A DNA stretch of 64,000 bases from Alicyclobacillus sp. SO9 (GCF_016406125.1 NZ_CP066339.1:2480001-2544000), one strand, 5' to 3'. Counted from the stretch's first letter, positions 32,995-41,658 are shown. The notes: generated from the letters alone by a model not told the origin. A program made the numbers and translations.

Positions 32995-34530
32995 GTGGCA
33001 GAACCTGATAACGAGAACGAGCCGCTTCCACCGATTTCCGCCAGCCTTGAAGAGAATATCGAGTATTTGAACGGCGAACTTGGAATTGGTCAGGGCCCCG
33101 GGCATAGTTGGGACATCATGGCTAAATCCTTTTCCTTTTCAAATTTCAAAATGATGTCTTACGTGCTAAACGGATATTTTCTAACCATGAATATGGTTCT
33201 GATTTTAGACGACCTGGAAAAACGTATACGGATGTTTGTCGATCAGCACGAAAATGATTCCTACACACTGCAAGACCTCATGAACTATTTGAACACAAAT
33301 GTAGCTTTCGTTCAGGTCCAACCAGTCACTAAAATGCAGGACGTGGTTAGGTTTATTCTATCTGGTCCAATGGTGACCTTTGTTGACGGATTTGACGCAG
33401 CGCTGTTGATTGACACTCGTATTTATCCTATGAGGAGCATACAGCAGCCTGAGATTGAACGGGTGATTCGAGGCCCAAGAGACGGTTTTGTTGAAACCAT
33501 GCTGATGAACACTGCACTGATTCGTCGGCGTCTACGTGATCCCAGTTTGCGTGCAGAACTGATGCAGGTGGGTCAGCGCTCTAAGACAGATGTTACATTG
33601 ATGTATTTGAATGACGTAGCCAATCCGGACATGGTAGACTCTGTCAGACGGCGTTTGAAAGGCATAAAAACGGATACGGTTGCGATGGCAGAGCAAGCCG
33701 TGACTGAACTGATTGGAAAAGTAAAATGGAATCCGTACCCTGTGGTACGCTACACCGAGCGGCCTGATGTGGCAGCAACCGCTCTGGTCGAGGGACATGT
33801 GGTAATCGTTGTCGATACCAGCCCAGAAGTAATTATCGCACCCATCACGTTTTTCCAGTTGCTGCAGCATCCGGAGGAGTATCACTTGTATCCAATGGTA
33901 GGAACGTATATGCGTTGGGTGCTGTTGGCCTCCGCGTTTTTGACAGTTGTTTTACCAGGCTTCTTTTTGGTTCTAAATTTTCATCCTGATTTGGTTCCGA
34001 AGGAATTGGCCTTCTTCAAGGCAAGCACGCACGACCCGTTACCGCTCTGGGTAGAGTTGATTGCGGCTGAAGTGGTATTGGACATTTTGCGGCTAGCGGT
34101 GATGAACACGCCGGTTACTTTGGCCTCTATGGTCAGTATTATGGCTGCCATCATATTCAGTCAATTCGTTAGCGAAATTCACCTGTTGCAGCCTGAAGTC
34201 TTAGTCTACATGGCGCTTGTTCTCATTGCACAGTTTTCACTTGCATCCTACAATTTAGCAACTGCCAATCAGATGTCCCGCATATTCGTATTGCTCATTA
34301 CGGAAATCGGCTACGGAATTGGTATTAAGAGCTACGGATTTCCAATTGCGCTGCTCGTATGGTTCATTTTTCTAGTGACCCGGGACTCCTTTGGAACGCC
34401 ATATTTATGGCCCCTTATGCCGTTTAAATGGAAAAACGGTATGGACAATGTCATATTGCGTAAACCTATATCACTGATTCAAGGACGTCCGGGCATTCTT
34501 CGACCAAAGATGCAAAAACGGCGTGGTTAA
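32995..34530 (+). CDS. spoVAF: SpoVAF-like GerA-family spore membrane protein
   Basis: The protein has the GerA A-subunit architecture (soluble domain about 1-300, then about five membrane helices) but fits SpoVAF best: RGPRDGFVETMLMNTALIRRR, VGQRSKTDVTLMYLNDVANPD and the ending DSFGTPYLWPLMPF. SpoVAF is a forespore-made inner membrane protein that modulates germination together with the Ger receptors and the SpoVA channel. GTG 32995 follows AAAGGAGG. It stands alone, without other spoVA genes and with no B or C subunit, so it is displaced from the usual spoVA operon. Confidence 0.8.
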   Translation: MAEPDNENEPLPPISASLEENIEYLNGELGIGQGPGHSWDIMAKSFSFSNFKMMSYVLNGYFLTMNMVLILDDLEKRIRMFVDQHENDSYTLQDLMNYLNTNVAFVQVQPVTKMQDVVRFILSGPMVTFVDGFDAALLIDTRIYPMRSIQQPEIERVIRGPRDGFVETMLMNTALIRRRLRDPSLRAELMQVGQRSKTDVTLMYLNDVANPDMVDSVRRRLKGIKTDTVAMAEQAVTELIGKVKWNPYPVVRYTERPDVAATALVEGHVVIVVDTSPEVIIAPITFFQLLQHPEEYHLYPMVGTYMRWVLLASAFLTVVLPGFFLVLNFHPDLVPKELAFFKASTHDPLPLWVELIAAEVVLDILRLAVMNTPVTLASMVSIMAAIIFSQFVSEIHLLQPEVLVYMALVLIAQFSLASYNLATANQMSRIFVLLITEIGYGIGIKSYGFPIALLVWFIFLVTRDSFGTPYLWPLMPFKWKNGMDNVILRKPISLIQGRPGILRPKMQKRRG

Positions 34531-34710
34531 GTCTCGCATGGAGCGATGATATTGCCTTTTCTGTGCCGGACGGAATTGGGCTGGAACGGATTGATTGGAA
34601 CGAACTTTGAAACGCATCCATTTGCGTTAATATGGTCCATTCGGCGGGGCTGTTCTTGTCACCAATGTTGCTGCGGCGCATTGGGGCGGGCACAGCCCCG
34701 TTTCATGCCT

Positions 34711-34787
34711 GAGATGTGGCAGAGATGTGGCAGAGATGTGGCAGAGATGTGGCAGAGATGTGGCAGAGATGTGGCAGAGATGTGGCT
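34711..34787. repeat. Tandem repeat, seven copies of an 11-bp unit
   Basis: GAGATGTGGCA is repeated exactly six times from 34711, with a seventh partial copy ending GAGATGTGGC. It lies in the gap after spoVAF and codes for nothing convincing. The period is close to one DNA helical turn. Confidence 0.95.
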
Positions 34788-34810
34788 CGGCTCATATAGA
34801 GATCCGAGAA

Positions 34811-34970
34811 GTGCTTATTTGAGCTCTGAACCGGTATCTTGCTGTAATAAGCTCGCCAGAAACGCTTATTTCTGTGTATCAGGCCCTATTTCGGCTCCAT
34901 AAGGCAAATAAGCTCCTGCCGCGAGCTTATTTGGAGCGGCTTCGCCACATGATCGCAAATAAGCCCCCCA
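34811..34970. repeat. Cluster of AATAAGC hairpin repeats
   Basis: The core AATAAGC(TC) and its complement GCTTATT occur repeatedly in inverted pairs: AATAAGCTC at 34847 with GCTTATT at 34864, and a perfect hairpin AAATAAGCTC (34906-34915) with GAGCTTATTT (34923-34932), then AAATAAGC at 34957. The same family occurs at 54577-54720. The stems lack trailing T runs, so they are not plain terminators. Confidence 0.85.
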
Positions 34971-35427
34971 CGGATCGCTATGATGTCACTGCAAGTGGGC
35001 CAGGTAGAGCGTCGAGGGAGTTCAGCCCCCCACGGATCGCTATGATGCCACCGCGATTGGGCAGGGTAGAGCGTCGCGGGAGTTCAGCCCCCACGGATCG
35101 CTATGATGTCGCTGCAAGTGGGCAGGGTAGAGCGTCGAGGGAGTTCAGTCCCCCACGGATCGCTATGGTGTCGCTGCAAGTGGGCAGGGTAGAGCGTCGC
35201 GGGAGTTCACCCCCCCACGGATCGCTATGATGCCACCGCGATTGGGCAGGGTAGAGCGTCGCGGGAGTTCAGCCTCTGCGGATCGCTATGATGTCACTGC
35301 AAGTGGGCAGGGTAGAGCGTCGCGGGAGTTCAGCCTCCGCGGATCGCTATGATGCCACCGCGATTGGGCAGGGTAGAACGTCGCGGGAGTTCAGCCCCCG
35401 CGGATCGCTATGATGTCGCTGTAAGTG
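34963..35427. repeat. Tandem repeat, seven and a half copies of a 61-62 bp unit in two alternating forms
   Basis: Each unit runs CCCCCACGGATCGCTATGAT, a variable centre, then GGGCAGGGTAGAGCGTCG and GGGAGTTCAG. The centre is either GTCACTGCAAGTGG / GTCGCTGCAAGTGG or CCACCGCGATTGG; the second form occurs in copies 2, 5 and 7. The final copy is cut short. Reading frames within it are by-products of the repeat. Nothing else was seen in the gap up to the next gene at 35557. Confidence 0.93.
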
Positions 35428-35556
35428 TAGGACTGTCCCAATCCCCAAATGCACGCATCATGGTCGTGACTGTCGGAGCTCTTTGTTCAAATTGCCTTTT
35501 CCTGACGGTGCATTTTGCGATCGCAGACACACAATCTTTTGCTGTGGGTGCTGCAA

Positions 35557-36222
35557 TTAGAGTTTCACCTCATTCCGTGATGGGTGGAGTTTATACGAGC
35601 GAACACGAACCGATCCGCTAGCTGGCTCCAGCCAGTTCTTTTCAATCAGGTTATGTAGCAACCGGTGCGCGTAGGCTGATCCAATTCCTAAATCCTCGCA
35701 AATTTCTTTTGGTGAAACTGGTTTGATGTGGCGTGAAGCTAGGCGAACAATCTCGCGCTCAAGAGTGGTCAATCGACTCAGGGATGTCGTGTTACTCAAC
35801 CAGCGGCCGAAGAACTGCTGCACAGTCTGTTGACACAGTCGGGGCTGTTCTTTGATTTGGTTGTAAGTAAACCGAATTACGTACCATCCGTCAATTACGA
35901 GGTAATTTTGGCGCAAGCAATGATCGTCAAATTTCCAAGCGGAGATATTCCTGAAATGAGGCCCGAACCCGTCTATTTCAATCGCAACTCGAAAATACGG
36001 CAAAATGTACGCGAAATCAATGTACCTAAAACCGTCCTTATAGTCGTAAATCTCGTACTCTGGATGGAGGTTCTCAAATTGTCGAAATACAGGCCACCAA
36101 ACTTCCTTAAGAAATAAGTGTTCGGCGTGTCCGTGCCCATCATCTAACCTTCGAAGTCGTTCCCCTTTTCTCACTTTACGATGCGATTCTATAAACATGC
36201 GGTACGCTTCATCAAAGCCCAT
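35557..36222 (-). CDS. PD-(D/E)XK-like nuclease fused to a C-terminal winged helix
   Basis: The N-terminal half looks like a DUF559/Vsr-type restriction-endonuclease fold: GHGHAEHLFLKEVWWP, YIDFAYILPYFRVAIEIDG (D69 then E82-x-D84 as the metal-binding set) and NYLVIDGWYVIRFTYNQI. The last 70 residues form a winged helix (TTLEREIVRLASR, VSPKEICEDLGIGSAYAHRLLHNLIEKNWL). ATG 36222 is preferred because AAAGGAGGGG stands 11 bases before it; a GTG at 36336 extends the frame 38 codons but has no site. It is an orphan gene with no methylase nearby. Similar proteins are sometimes called DNA-binding regulators; its true role is unknown. Confidence 0.65.
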   Translation of the reverse strand: MGFDEAYRMFIESHRKVRKGERLRRLDDGHGHAEHLFLKEVWWPVFRQFENLHPEYEIYDYKDGFRYIDFAYILPYFRVAIEIDGFGPHFRNISAWKFDDHCLRQNYLVIDGWYVIRFTYNQIKEQPRLCQQTVQQFFGRWLSNTTSLSRLTTLEREIVRLASRHIKPVSPKEICEDLGIGSAYAHRLLHNLIEKNWLEPASGSVRVRSYKLHPSRNEVKL

Positions 36223-36366
36223 GGGACACCATACCCCTCCTTTGCGGTACTTGTTAGTTCCGGCTAAATGGTAGTGCAGAAAGTCCGATCCGTCGATGAC
36301 GGAAGGTAGAGAAATATGAGCATCGGAATAAATCACACAAATTGGATATTCGGTGAAAGGCCGCAG

Positions 36367-36414
36367 ACGGTGGTCTGACGGTGGTCTGACGGTGGTCTGA
36401 CGGTGGTCTGACGG
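36367..36414. repeat. Tandem repeat, four copies of an 11-bp unit
   Basis: ACGGTGGTCTG is repeated four times and followed by a partial ACGG, in the gap between the nuclease-like gene and spoVK. Confidence 0.93.
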
Positions 36415-36611
36415 AAGGTAAACGGTGTGGTGAAAGGGAGCAGACGGTGCGGTGTGAGCCGGAACGGTTGTTCATATGAGAAGAGTTTTTGCGAAAAATG
36501 GGCTATCACCCATACACTTTGGAGCGCATAGGCTACTGTACGTGTTTTGCAAAGTATCGCTGCAGTGTGTTCGAAGTTGCAACATACCGAAACAAGTCGG
36601 GGTGATAAATT

Positions 36612-37592
36612 ATGCAAAAACGGCCGGGGACGCCTGTGCCTCCTGAGCAATCCCACGAGATTATCAGTAAATACCGGGATGGACACATAGCCTTGGCAGA
36701 AGCGCTGCAAATGTTGTCTGGAAAAGAAGTGGCGGCAGAACCCAATCCGTCACATCAATTGAGTAAATCGAGGCTCTATTCTATTCTCCAAGAGTTGGAG
36801 GACCTCGTCGGACTTGAAGAGGTAAAAAAAACTGTTCGTGAGATATTTGCACTGGTTTATGTCAAGCAGGAGCGGGAACGCCATCATTTAAAATCGAGTC
36901 CCGTTGTCCTGCACATGGTCTTTAAAGGGAATCCCGGCACAGGGAAGACCACCGTTGCTCGTTTGCTGGGAAGGATGTTTCGCGAGTGCGGCTTACTTAC
37001 AAAAGGCCATTTAGTCGAGGTGGAGCGGGCCGATCTCGTTGGAGAATACATCGGCCACACTGCCCAGAAGACCAAGGAAGCCGTCAACAGGGCCCTTGGC
37101 GGAGTCTTGTTCATAGACGAAGCCTACTCCTTGGCGCGCGGCGGCGACAAGGATTTTGGCCGAGAGTCTATCGACACACTGGTCAAGAGCATGGAAGACC
37201 ACAGGGACGAATTCATCGCAATTATCGCAGGCTATGAACGGGAAATGGAAGGTTTCTTAAAGGCGAATCCAGGTCTTCCAAGTCGATTTCCAATCCACCT
37301 GACCTTCCCAAACTATTCAGTAGCCACACTGCTTAAAATTGCAAAACAGATGGCCTTGCGACACCAATACAACATGCAGTATGATGCCGAGCAAAAACTG
37401 CGTAAGCATTTGCAGGACCTGCATCAAACAAGTCAGCTTAAAAACTTCAGCAATGCGCGCTGGGTCAGGAACACCATCGAAAGAGCGATTCGAAAGCACG
37501 CGGTTCGCATCTTTGACGTTGAGCAGCCTAGCCGAACTGACCTGATGACTTTGACGGCAGCAGACTTTGTCTGGGAGGGGGATGTGTTGTGA
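36612..37592 (+). CDS. spoVK: Stage V sporulation protein K, AAA+ ATPase
   Basis: A CbbX-type AAA+ ATPase: Walker A FKGNPGTGKTTVARLLG near 97-113, Walker B GGVLFIDEAYSLARGG, and the arginine region GLPSRFPIHLTFPNY. SpoVK is needed in the mother cell for late spore maturation in B. subtilis. Length (326) matches the 322 of B. subtilis and the order spoVK ... hflX-ynbB-glnR-glnA is conserved, though three genes are inserted before hflX. ATG 36612 follows GGGGTGATAAATT. Confidence 0.92.
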   Translation: MQKRPGTPVPPEQSHEIISKYRDGHIALAEALQMLSGKEVAAEPNPSHQLSKSRLYSILQELEDLVGLEEVKKTVREIFALVYVKQERERHHLKSSPVVLHMVFKGNPGTGKTTVARLLGRMFRECGLLTKGHLVEVERADLVGEYIGHTAQKTKEAVNRALGGVLFIDEAYSLARGGDKDFGRESIDTLVKSMEDHRDEFIAIIAGYEREMEGFLKANPGLPSRFPIHLTFPNYSVATLLKIAKQMALRHQYNMQYDAEQKLRKHLQDLHQTSQLKNFSNARWVRNTIERAIRKHAVRIFDVEQPSRTDLMTLTAADFVWEGDVL

Positions 37593-38230
37593 GACGCAGC
37601 CTCGTAATTGGACGGACGAATGTGGGGAAGACGTTGTTTTGTATTCGGTTTGCCAAGTATCTTGGAGTACGTCAGCTTCAATGGTTTGTGGAAAGTGCAG
37701 ATGGAAGAACGGAGCAGATGCGAATGTCCATGGATGAAGCGGAGCAGGTGTTGTCGGACAGGAGTCCTCACAAAACACGATGTCTGCAGTCCATCAGGGT
37801 GGAAGTTCCTCGAGGCAAAGTGAACCGGGAACTGCTTCTGACAGATACCACGGGATTATCAGACGGTGTCCATCCCGATAAAACCGTACGTGAAGCCATG
37901 GCACAGACGTTGGAGACGATGCTGTCAGCAGGTATTGTTCTCCATTTGGTAGATGCATCCGAAATTGGTGAACATCTTGACGAACGAAAACCAAGAATTT
38001 CTTCAGAACTACCTCACTCAGCTTGGGGAGCATTGGATGCACAAATTGCTGCATATGGCCAGCAAACACCTAATTACTTTATCTTGGCGAATAAGATTGA
38101 TTTGCCGAAAGCGTCACAGGGTTATCGCGCGCTGGTTCACAAGTTCTCAAAGCAACGCGTTATTCCTGTGTCTGCAATGCAAGGAACCGGTTTCCGCGAG
38201 GTGAGACAGCATGTCTGGCGTCTGGCTTGA
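37589..38230 (+). CDS. Small GTPase of the Era/TrmE-like class, function unknown
   Basis: The protein shows G1 GRTNVGKT (8-15), G3 DTTG (86-89), G4 ANKIDL (near 168) and G5 SAMQG, so it should bind and hydrolyse GTP. No extra domain beyond the G domain is present (213 residues). GTG 37589 overlaps the spoVK stop by 4 bases, with GGGAGGGGGAT upstream, and its own end overlaps the next gene by 20 bases. It is tightly coupled to spoVK and the membrane protein, so a sporulation role is likely by context. Family beyond TRAFAC GTPase not assigned. Confidence 0.78.
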   Translation: MRRSLVIGRTNVGKTLFCIRFAKYLGVRQLQWFVESADGRTEQMRMSMDEAEQVLSDRSPHKTRCLQSIRVEVPRGKVNRELLLTDTTGLSDGVHPDKTVREAMAQTLETMLSAGIVLHLVDASEIGEHLDERKPRISSELPHSAWGALDAQIAAYGQQTPNYFILANKIDLPKASQGYRALVHKFSKQRVIPVSAMQGTGFREVRQHVWRLA

Positions 38231-38810
38231 GTGGATTCGCCCATGTGTCGCCCTGTTTCTCATGGGGCTCACTGTAAAACTCATAGATGATGGCTTAGAT
38301 CGCGATTATGACAAGGCTCGCGGGCATATCAGTATTGCTGTGAAACTTGGGAGGGGTCTGTCAGCATATACGGCGTTAACGGCCTTAGTGGCCGCATGGA
38401 TGAATCTCTCCATTGCTCTGGCCGTCTTTTTTGGCAGTTACGCAGCGGGTATGTTTAAGGATTGGCGTGAGCCATTGCCAACACGGGTCCCTGCATGGGT
38501 TGAAATAGTGATTGTTGCAATACTGGCGGTTGTCATGCTCAATTGGCAGTTGGCAGTTTGGGGAATTGCGATGATGAGTACCATAGACTGGCTGGACGAT
38601 GTGATGGACGCGGCTCGCGATGAAAAGACGGGCCAGTTTAATCTAGCCAACAAGTTTGGACTTATCGAGGCACTGATTCTCATCTTGATAGCCCTGAGTG
38701 TTGCCGTCTTTACAAATGTGAAGTTGACGGCTCTGACTTTGATTACCCTGCCATTCGTGGATTGGGTTGCACAGGCGTTGTCCTCTGTGGAAAGGGGAGG
38801 GAATAGATAG
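38211..38810 (+). CDS. Membrane protein with two copies of a UbiA-like Asp-rich motif
   Basis: A 199-residue protein with about five membrane helices. Two cytosolic-looking segments share one exact pattern, D-x2-D-x3-D-x3-G-x4-A-x-K-x-G: residues 27-47 (DDGLDRDYDKARG then AVKLG) and 130-150 (DDVMDAARDEKTG then ANKFG). This resembles the second Asp-rich motif of UbiA-superfamily prenyltransferases (DxxxDxxxG..LA..xG), but the protein is only two thirds of UbiA length. It may be a compact or half-size relative, or a scaffold with metal-binding loops; no activity can be claimed. ATG 38211 overlaps the GTPase gene. Confidence 0.65.
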   Translation: MSGVWLEWIRPCVALFLMGLTVKLIDDGLDRDYDKARGHISIAVKLGRGLSAYTALTALVAAWMNLSIALAVFFGSYAAGMFKDWREPLPTRVPAWVEIVIVAILAVVMLNWQLAVWGIAMMSTIDWLDDVMDAARDEKTGQFNLANKFGLIEALILILIALSVAVFTNVKLTALTLITLPFVDWVAQALSSVERGGNR

Positions 38811-39025
38811 TGGTTATTCACACAGGTATTGCAGTCTTTGTTGTTTTTCTCGTTGGTTTGCTTTTCGGATATATGACGGGAAAGAAAAGTGGTATGAAAA
38901 TCTCAAACCGTCGAGCGCGGGCTGCCGCGGCTCTGGAACTAAGACAAGAGTCCTTGCGAGACGGTGTCTGTCCTACTTGTGATAGAAGTGCGGAAGACAT
39001 GGTACAATACGGCATAAAGGGGTGA
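38810..39025 (+). CDS. Small membrane protein with CxxC motif
   Basis: A GTG start at 38810 overlaps the preceding stop codon by one base and has AAAGGGGAGGGAA upstream. The 71-residue protein has one N-terminal membrane helix (about 5-22), an Arg/Ala-rich helix, and a C-terminal CPTC that could bind a metal or form a disulfide. Not recognised. It is translationally coupled to the Asp-rich membrane protein and precedes hflX by 4 bases. Confidence 0.65.
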   Translation: MVIHTGIAVFVVFLVGLLFGYMTGKKSGMKISNRRARAAAALELRQESLRDGVCPTCDRSAEDMVQYGIKG

Positions 39026-39029
39026 ACAG

Positions 39030-40352
39030 ATGGGAGATCTGGAACGTTCTTTTCTCTGTGCCATACGGTGGCAAACAGAATCTGATTTGGACTTTCAGGA
39101 ACGACTGGCTGAACTGGAAGGTTTGTGTTCTGCGGCCGGTGCTTCGGCTGAGAGAACGTTTAGCCAAGCGAGATCGGAGCCGCATCGTGCCCTTTACCTT
39201 GGAACGGGAAAGATACAAGAAATCGCCGAAGCAGCAGAGGCAGAACAGCCGGATTTAATTATTTTTGATGCTGAGTTGTCTCCTGCTCAAATCCGAAATT
39301 TGGAATCTCGCCTGCAAACGCGGGTCATAGACAGAACGCAACTAATTCTGGACATATTTGCTGCAAGAGCGCAGACGAAGGAAGGACGGTTGCAGGTAGA
39401 AATCGCGCAATTACAGTATTTACTTCCTAGGCTGACAGGGCGTGGAGTGCACATGTCCCGGCTTGGCGGCGGAATTGGCACCCGCGGGCCTGGAGAAACG
39501 CAGTTGGAAACAGACCGGCGGAGAATACGGGAACGAGTTGACAGTTTGCGCCAGCGGCTCGAATCTGTGCGCAAGACCAGGGAAACGAATCGACGCCGAC
39601 GTATCAATTCAACACCCGTGGTGGCTCTTGTCGGCTACACAAATGCAGGGAAGACCACTCTGTTAAAGCGGTGGCTCCACGACCGAGGCGGTCGCCCGAT
39701 GCATACAGGAAACCAGCGTCTGTTCGATACACTCGATCCGTTGGCGAGAAAGGTGAAAGCCGGCACCACTGGGGAAATGGTTGTGATGGATACGGTTGGG
39801 TTCGTCCAAAACCTCCCACACTTATTGGTGGAAGCCTTTCAGTCCACATTGGAAGAAGTAAACACTGCTGATGTGATAGTGCAGGTGGTGGATGGGAGTG
39901 GGCATGTACCGAGATCGCTTGACACAACGTACAGTGTTTTGGAGGAGATTCACGCTTTGGACAAGCCCGTCATTACGTTTTTTAACAAAGCGGACATTGC
40001 CGCCGTGTCTCCGGCACCTGATACAAAAGCCATAGCGTCCATTTATGGTTCTGCTAAAACTGGTGATGGCCTTGTGGAATTGTACAACCGAGTGGAGACC
40101 GCGACTGGACTTGACAAGGTTCAAGTGGAAGTTACCAGTCGCCTGCAATCCGAGAGCTTTTGGCATGAGGTCTTGTCTGTTGGCAGGGTGATTCATACCA
40201 TACCCCTTGAAAACAACCAGGTTCGCTATACTGTCGAAACAGAACGCAGATTTAAGGATAGAATTTTGGAAGCCACACACCTCGCGGAAAACGATACGCA
40301 CATTGCTGAAGATGATACACCTTCCGTTGAAGGGGATACATCTCTTCACTAA
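39030..40352 (+). CDS. hflX: Ribosome-associated GTPase HflX
   Basis: HflX binds the 50S subunit and splits stalled or hibernating ribosomes. The N-terminal domain (GTGKIQEIAEA, FDAELSPAQIRNLE) and linker helix (GGGIGTRGPGETQLETDRRR, the conserved Gly-rich HflX motif) precede the GTPase: VGYTNAGKTTL (G1), DTVGFVQNLP (G3), NKAD (G4). Length is 440. ATG 39030 follows AAGGGGTGAAC. It keeps the Bacillus order with ynbB and glnR. Confidence 0.95.
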   Translation: MGDLERSFLCAIRWQTESDLDFQERLAELEGLCSAAGASAERTFSQARSEPHRALYLGTGKIQEIAEAAEAEQPDLIIFDAELSPAQIRNLESRLQTRVIDRTQLILDIFAARAQTKEGRLQVEIAQLQYLLPRLTGRGVHMSRLGGGIGTRGPGETQLETDRRRIRERVDSLRQRLESVRKTRETNRRRRINSTPVVALVGYTNAGKTTLLKRWLHDRGGRPMHTGNQRLFDTLDPLARKVKAGTTGEMVVMDTVGFVQNLPHLLVEAFQSTLEEVNTADVIVQVVDGSGHVPRSLDTTYSVLEEIHALDKPVITFFNKADIAAVSPAPDTKAIASIYGSAKTGDGLVELYNRVETATGLDKVQVEVTSRLQSESFWHEVLSVGRVIHTIPLENNQVRYTVETERRFKDRILEATHLAENDTHIAEDDTPSVEGDTSLH

Positions 40353-40383
40353 GACATTCACGAGTAGCCATAAGGAGTCGTTC

Positions 40384-41640
40384 ATGAACAGATATGAAAT
40401 AGAGGACTTGGTAGGAACAGCTGAAGCTGAGATAGAGCCCGCTTTAAAACGAATCAAAAAGACCACGCTGGACAATCAAAGAAAGGTGCTTGAAGCATTT
40501 TGGTCTGAGCGAGTTTCTCAAGCCGATTTTAACGGCACCACCGGATATGGTCTCGATGACGAAGGACGCGATAAGCTGGAGCGGATTTATGCGCTGGTGT
40601 TTCGGGCCCCAGCGGCTCTCGTGCGCCAACAAATTGTCTCTGGCACGCACGCAATTAGACTGGGGTTGTTTGGGACATTGCGTCCGGGCAATCACATTGT
40701 CTTTGCGTCAGGCGGGCCGTATGACACGCTGGAATCGGTCGTCGGAATTCGACCAACACCTGGAAGTCTGGCAGAATGGGGCATTACATATACGATTGTG
40801 CCGCTCACGGAATCGGGCAGCCTGGACGTGAAAGCCATCAAAAATGCGGTCAAGCCGGAGACAACTGTTGTGATGTTCCAAAGGTCACGAGGTTACAGCC
40901 AGCGTCCTGCACTCACCATTGATGAGCTTGAACAGGCTTTTAACAACCTGAGCGCCTATCGTCCAAACCTGCTCTTTTTCGTTGATAATTGTTATGGAGA
41001 ATTTGTAGAAACGAGAGAACCGGTCGAAGTTGGCGCGCATCTTGTTATGGGGTCGCTGATTAAAAACCCGGGAGGAGGTTTGGCGAGTACAGGAGGATAT
41101 GTCATTGGTGAAGCAGACCTTGTGGAAAAGGCGGCCGCTCAGTTGACAGCCCCTGGGGTCGGTGCTGAAATCGGTCCGTCCCAACACCTTTTGAGAGAGT
41201 TCTACCAAGGCTTGTATATGGCCCCGCATACTGTCGGTGAGGCTTTGTCGGGGTCGGTTCTGGCTGCCAACGTTTTGGCAAGGTGCGGATTTAAGTGCTC
41301 GCCGGTGTGGGATGAACCGAGATCGGACTTAATACTGTCGGTTGAGTTTGATAGTGCAGATAACCTCCTGTTGTTTTGTCGTGCAGTTCAGTCTGCGGCA
41401 GCGGTGGATTCCTTTGTTGTACCACAGCCTGCGCCGATGGCTGGATACGACGATGAAGTGGTTATGGCTGCCGGGACCTTCGTCCAAGGTGGGTCACTGG
41501 AGTTATCCGCAGATGCGCCATTACGCGCACCGTACTTCGGATACATCCAAGGAGGGCTGACATACGAGCACGTACGCATTGCGGTAGAAAACATTCTGAG
41601 TGAGATATTCTCCAGAAATGGTCCCGAAAACCCCTTTTAG
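40384..41640 (+). CDS. ynbB: YnbB, PLP-dependent methionine gamma-lyase-like protein
   Basis: A member of the aluminium-resistance/YnbB family of fold-type I PLP enzymes (annotated as methionine gamma-lyase or cystathionine beta-lyase-like). Visible features: IVSGTHAIRLGLFG, VFASGGPYDTLESV, FFVDNCYGEFVE and the lysine region VMGSLIKNPGGGLASTGGYV. Length is 418. ATG 40384 is preferred because TAAGGAGTC precedes it; the longer frame overlaps hflX. The true substrate of this family is not settled. It lies before glnR as in B. subtilis. Confidence 0.88.
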   Translation: MNRYEIEDLVGTAEAEIEPALKRIKKTTLDNQRKVLEAFWSERVSQADFNGTTGYGLDDEGRDKLERIYALVFRAPAALVRQQIVSGTHAIRLGLFGTLRPGNHIVFASGGPYDTLESVVGIRPTPGSLAEWGITYTIVPLTESGSLDVKAIKNAVKPETTVVMFQRSRGYSQRPALTIDELEQAFNNLSAYRPNLLFFVDNCYGEFVETREPVEVGAHLVMGSLIKNPGGGLASTGGYVIGEADLVEKAAAQLTAPGVGAEIGPSQHLLREFYQGLYMAPHTVGEALSGSVLAANVLARCGFKCSPVWDEPRSDLILSVEFDSADNLLLFCRAVQSAAAVDSFVVPQPAPMAGYDDEVVMAAGTFVQGGSLELSADAPLRAPYFGYIQGGLTYEHVRIAVENILSEIFSRNGPENPF

Positions 41641-41641
41641 A

Positions 41642-41658
41642 TGTCAGAAAACCTAACA
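41642..41658 (+). promoter_or_regulatory. GlnR/TnrA operator
   Basis: TGTCA-N7-TAACA exactly fits the GlnR/TnrA consensus TGTNAN7TNACA, 66 bases ahead of glnR. A partial second half-site group (TGTTA at 41668 and 41687) lies downstream. It implies autorepression of glnRA when glutamine is plentiful. Confidence 0.8.

Noticed and set aside
34546-35230. Two 118-codon plus-strand frames after spoVAF
   Set aside because: Both are made by the 11-bp and 62-bp repeats, with abrupt composition changes at repeat borders.
34963-35427. CRISPR array
   Set aside because: The units are contiguous 61-62 bp tandem copies without unique spacers, and no cas genes adjoin apart from the unrelated Cas2-like orphan.
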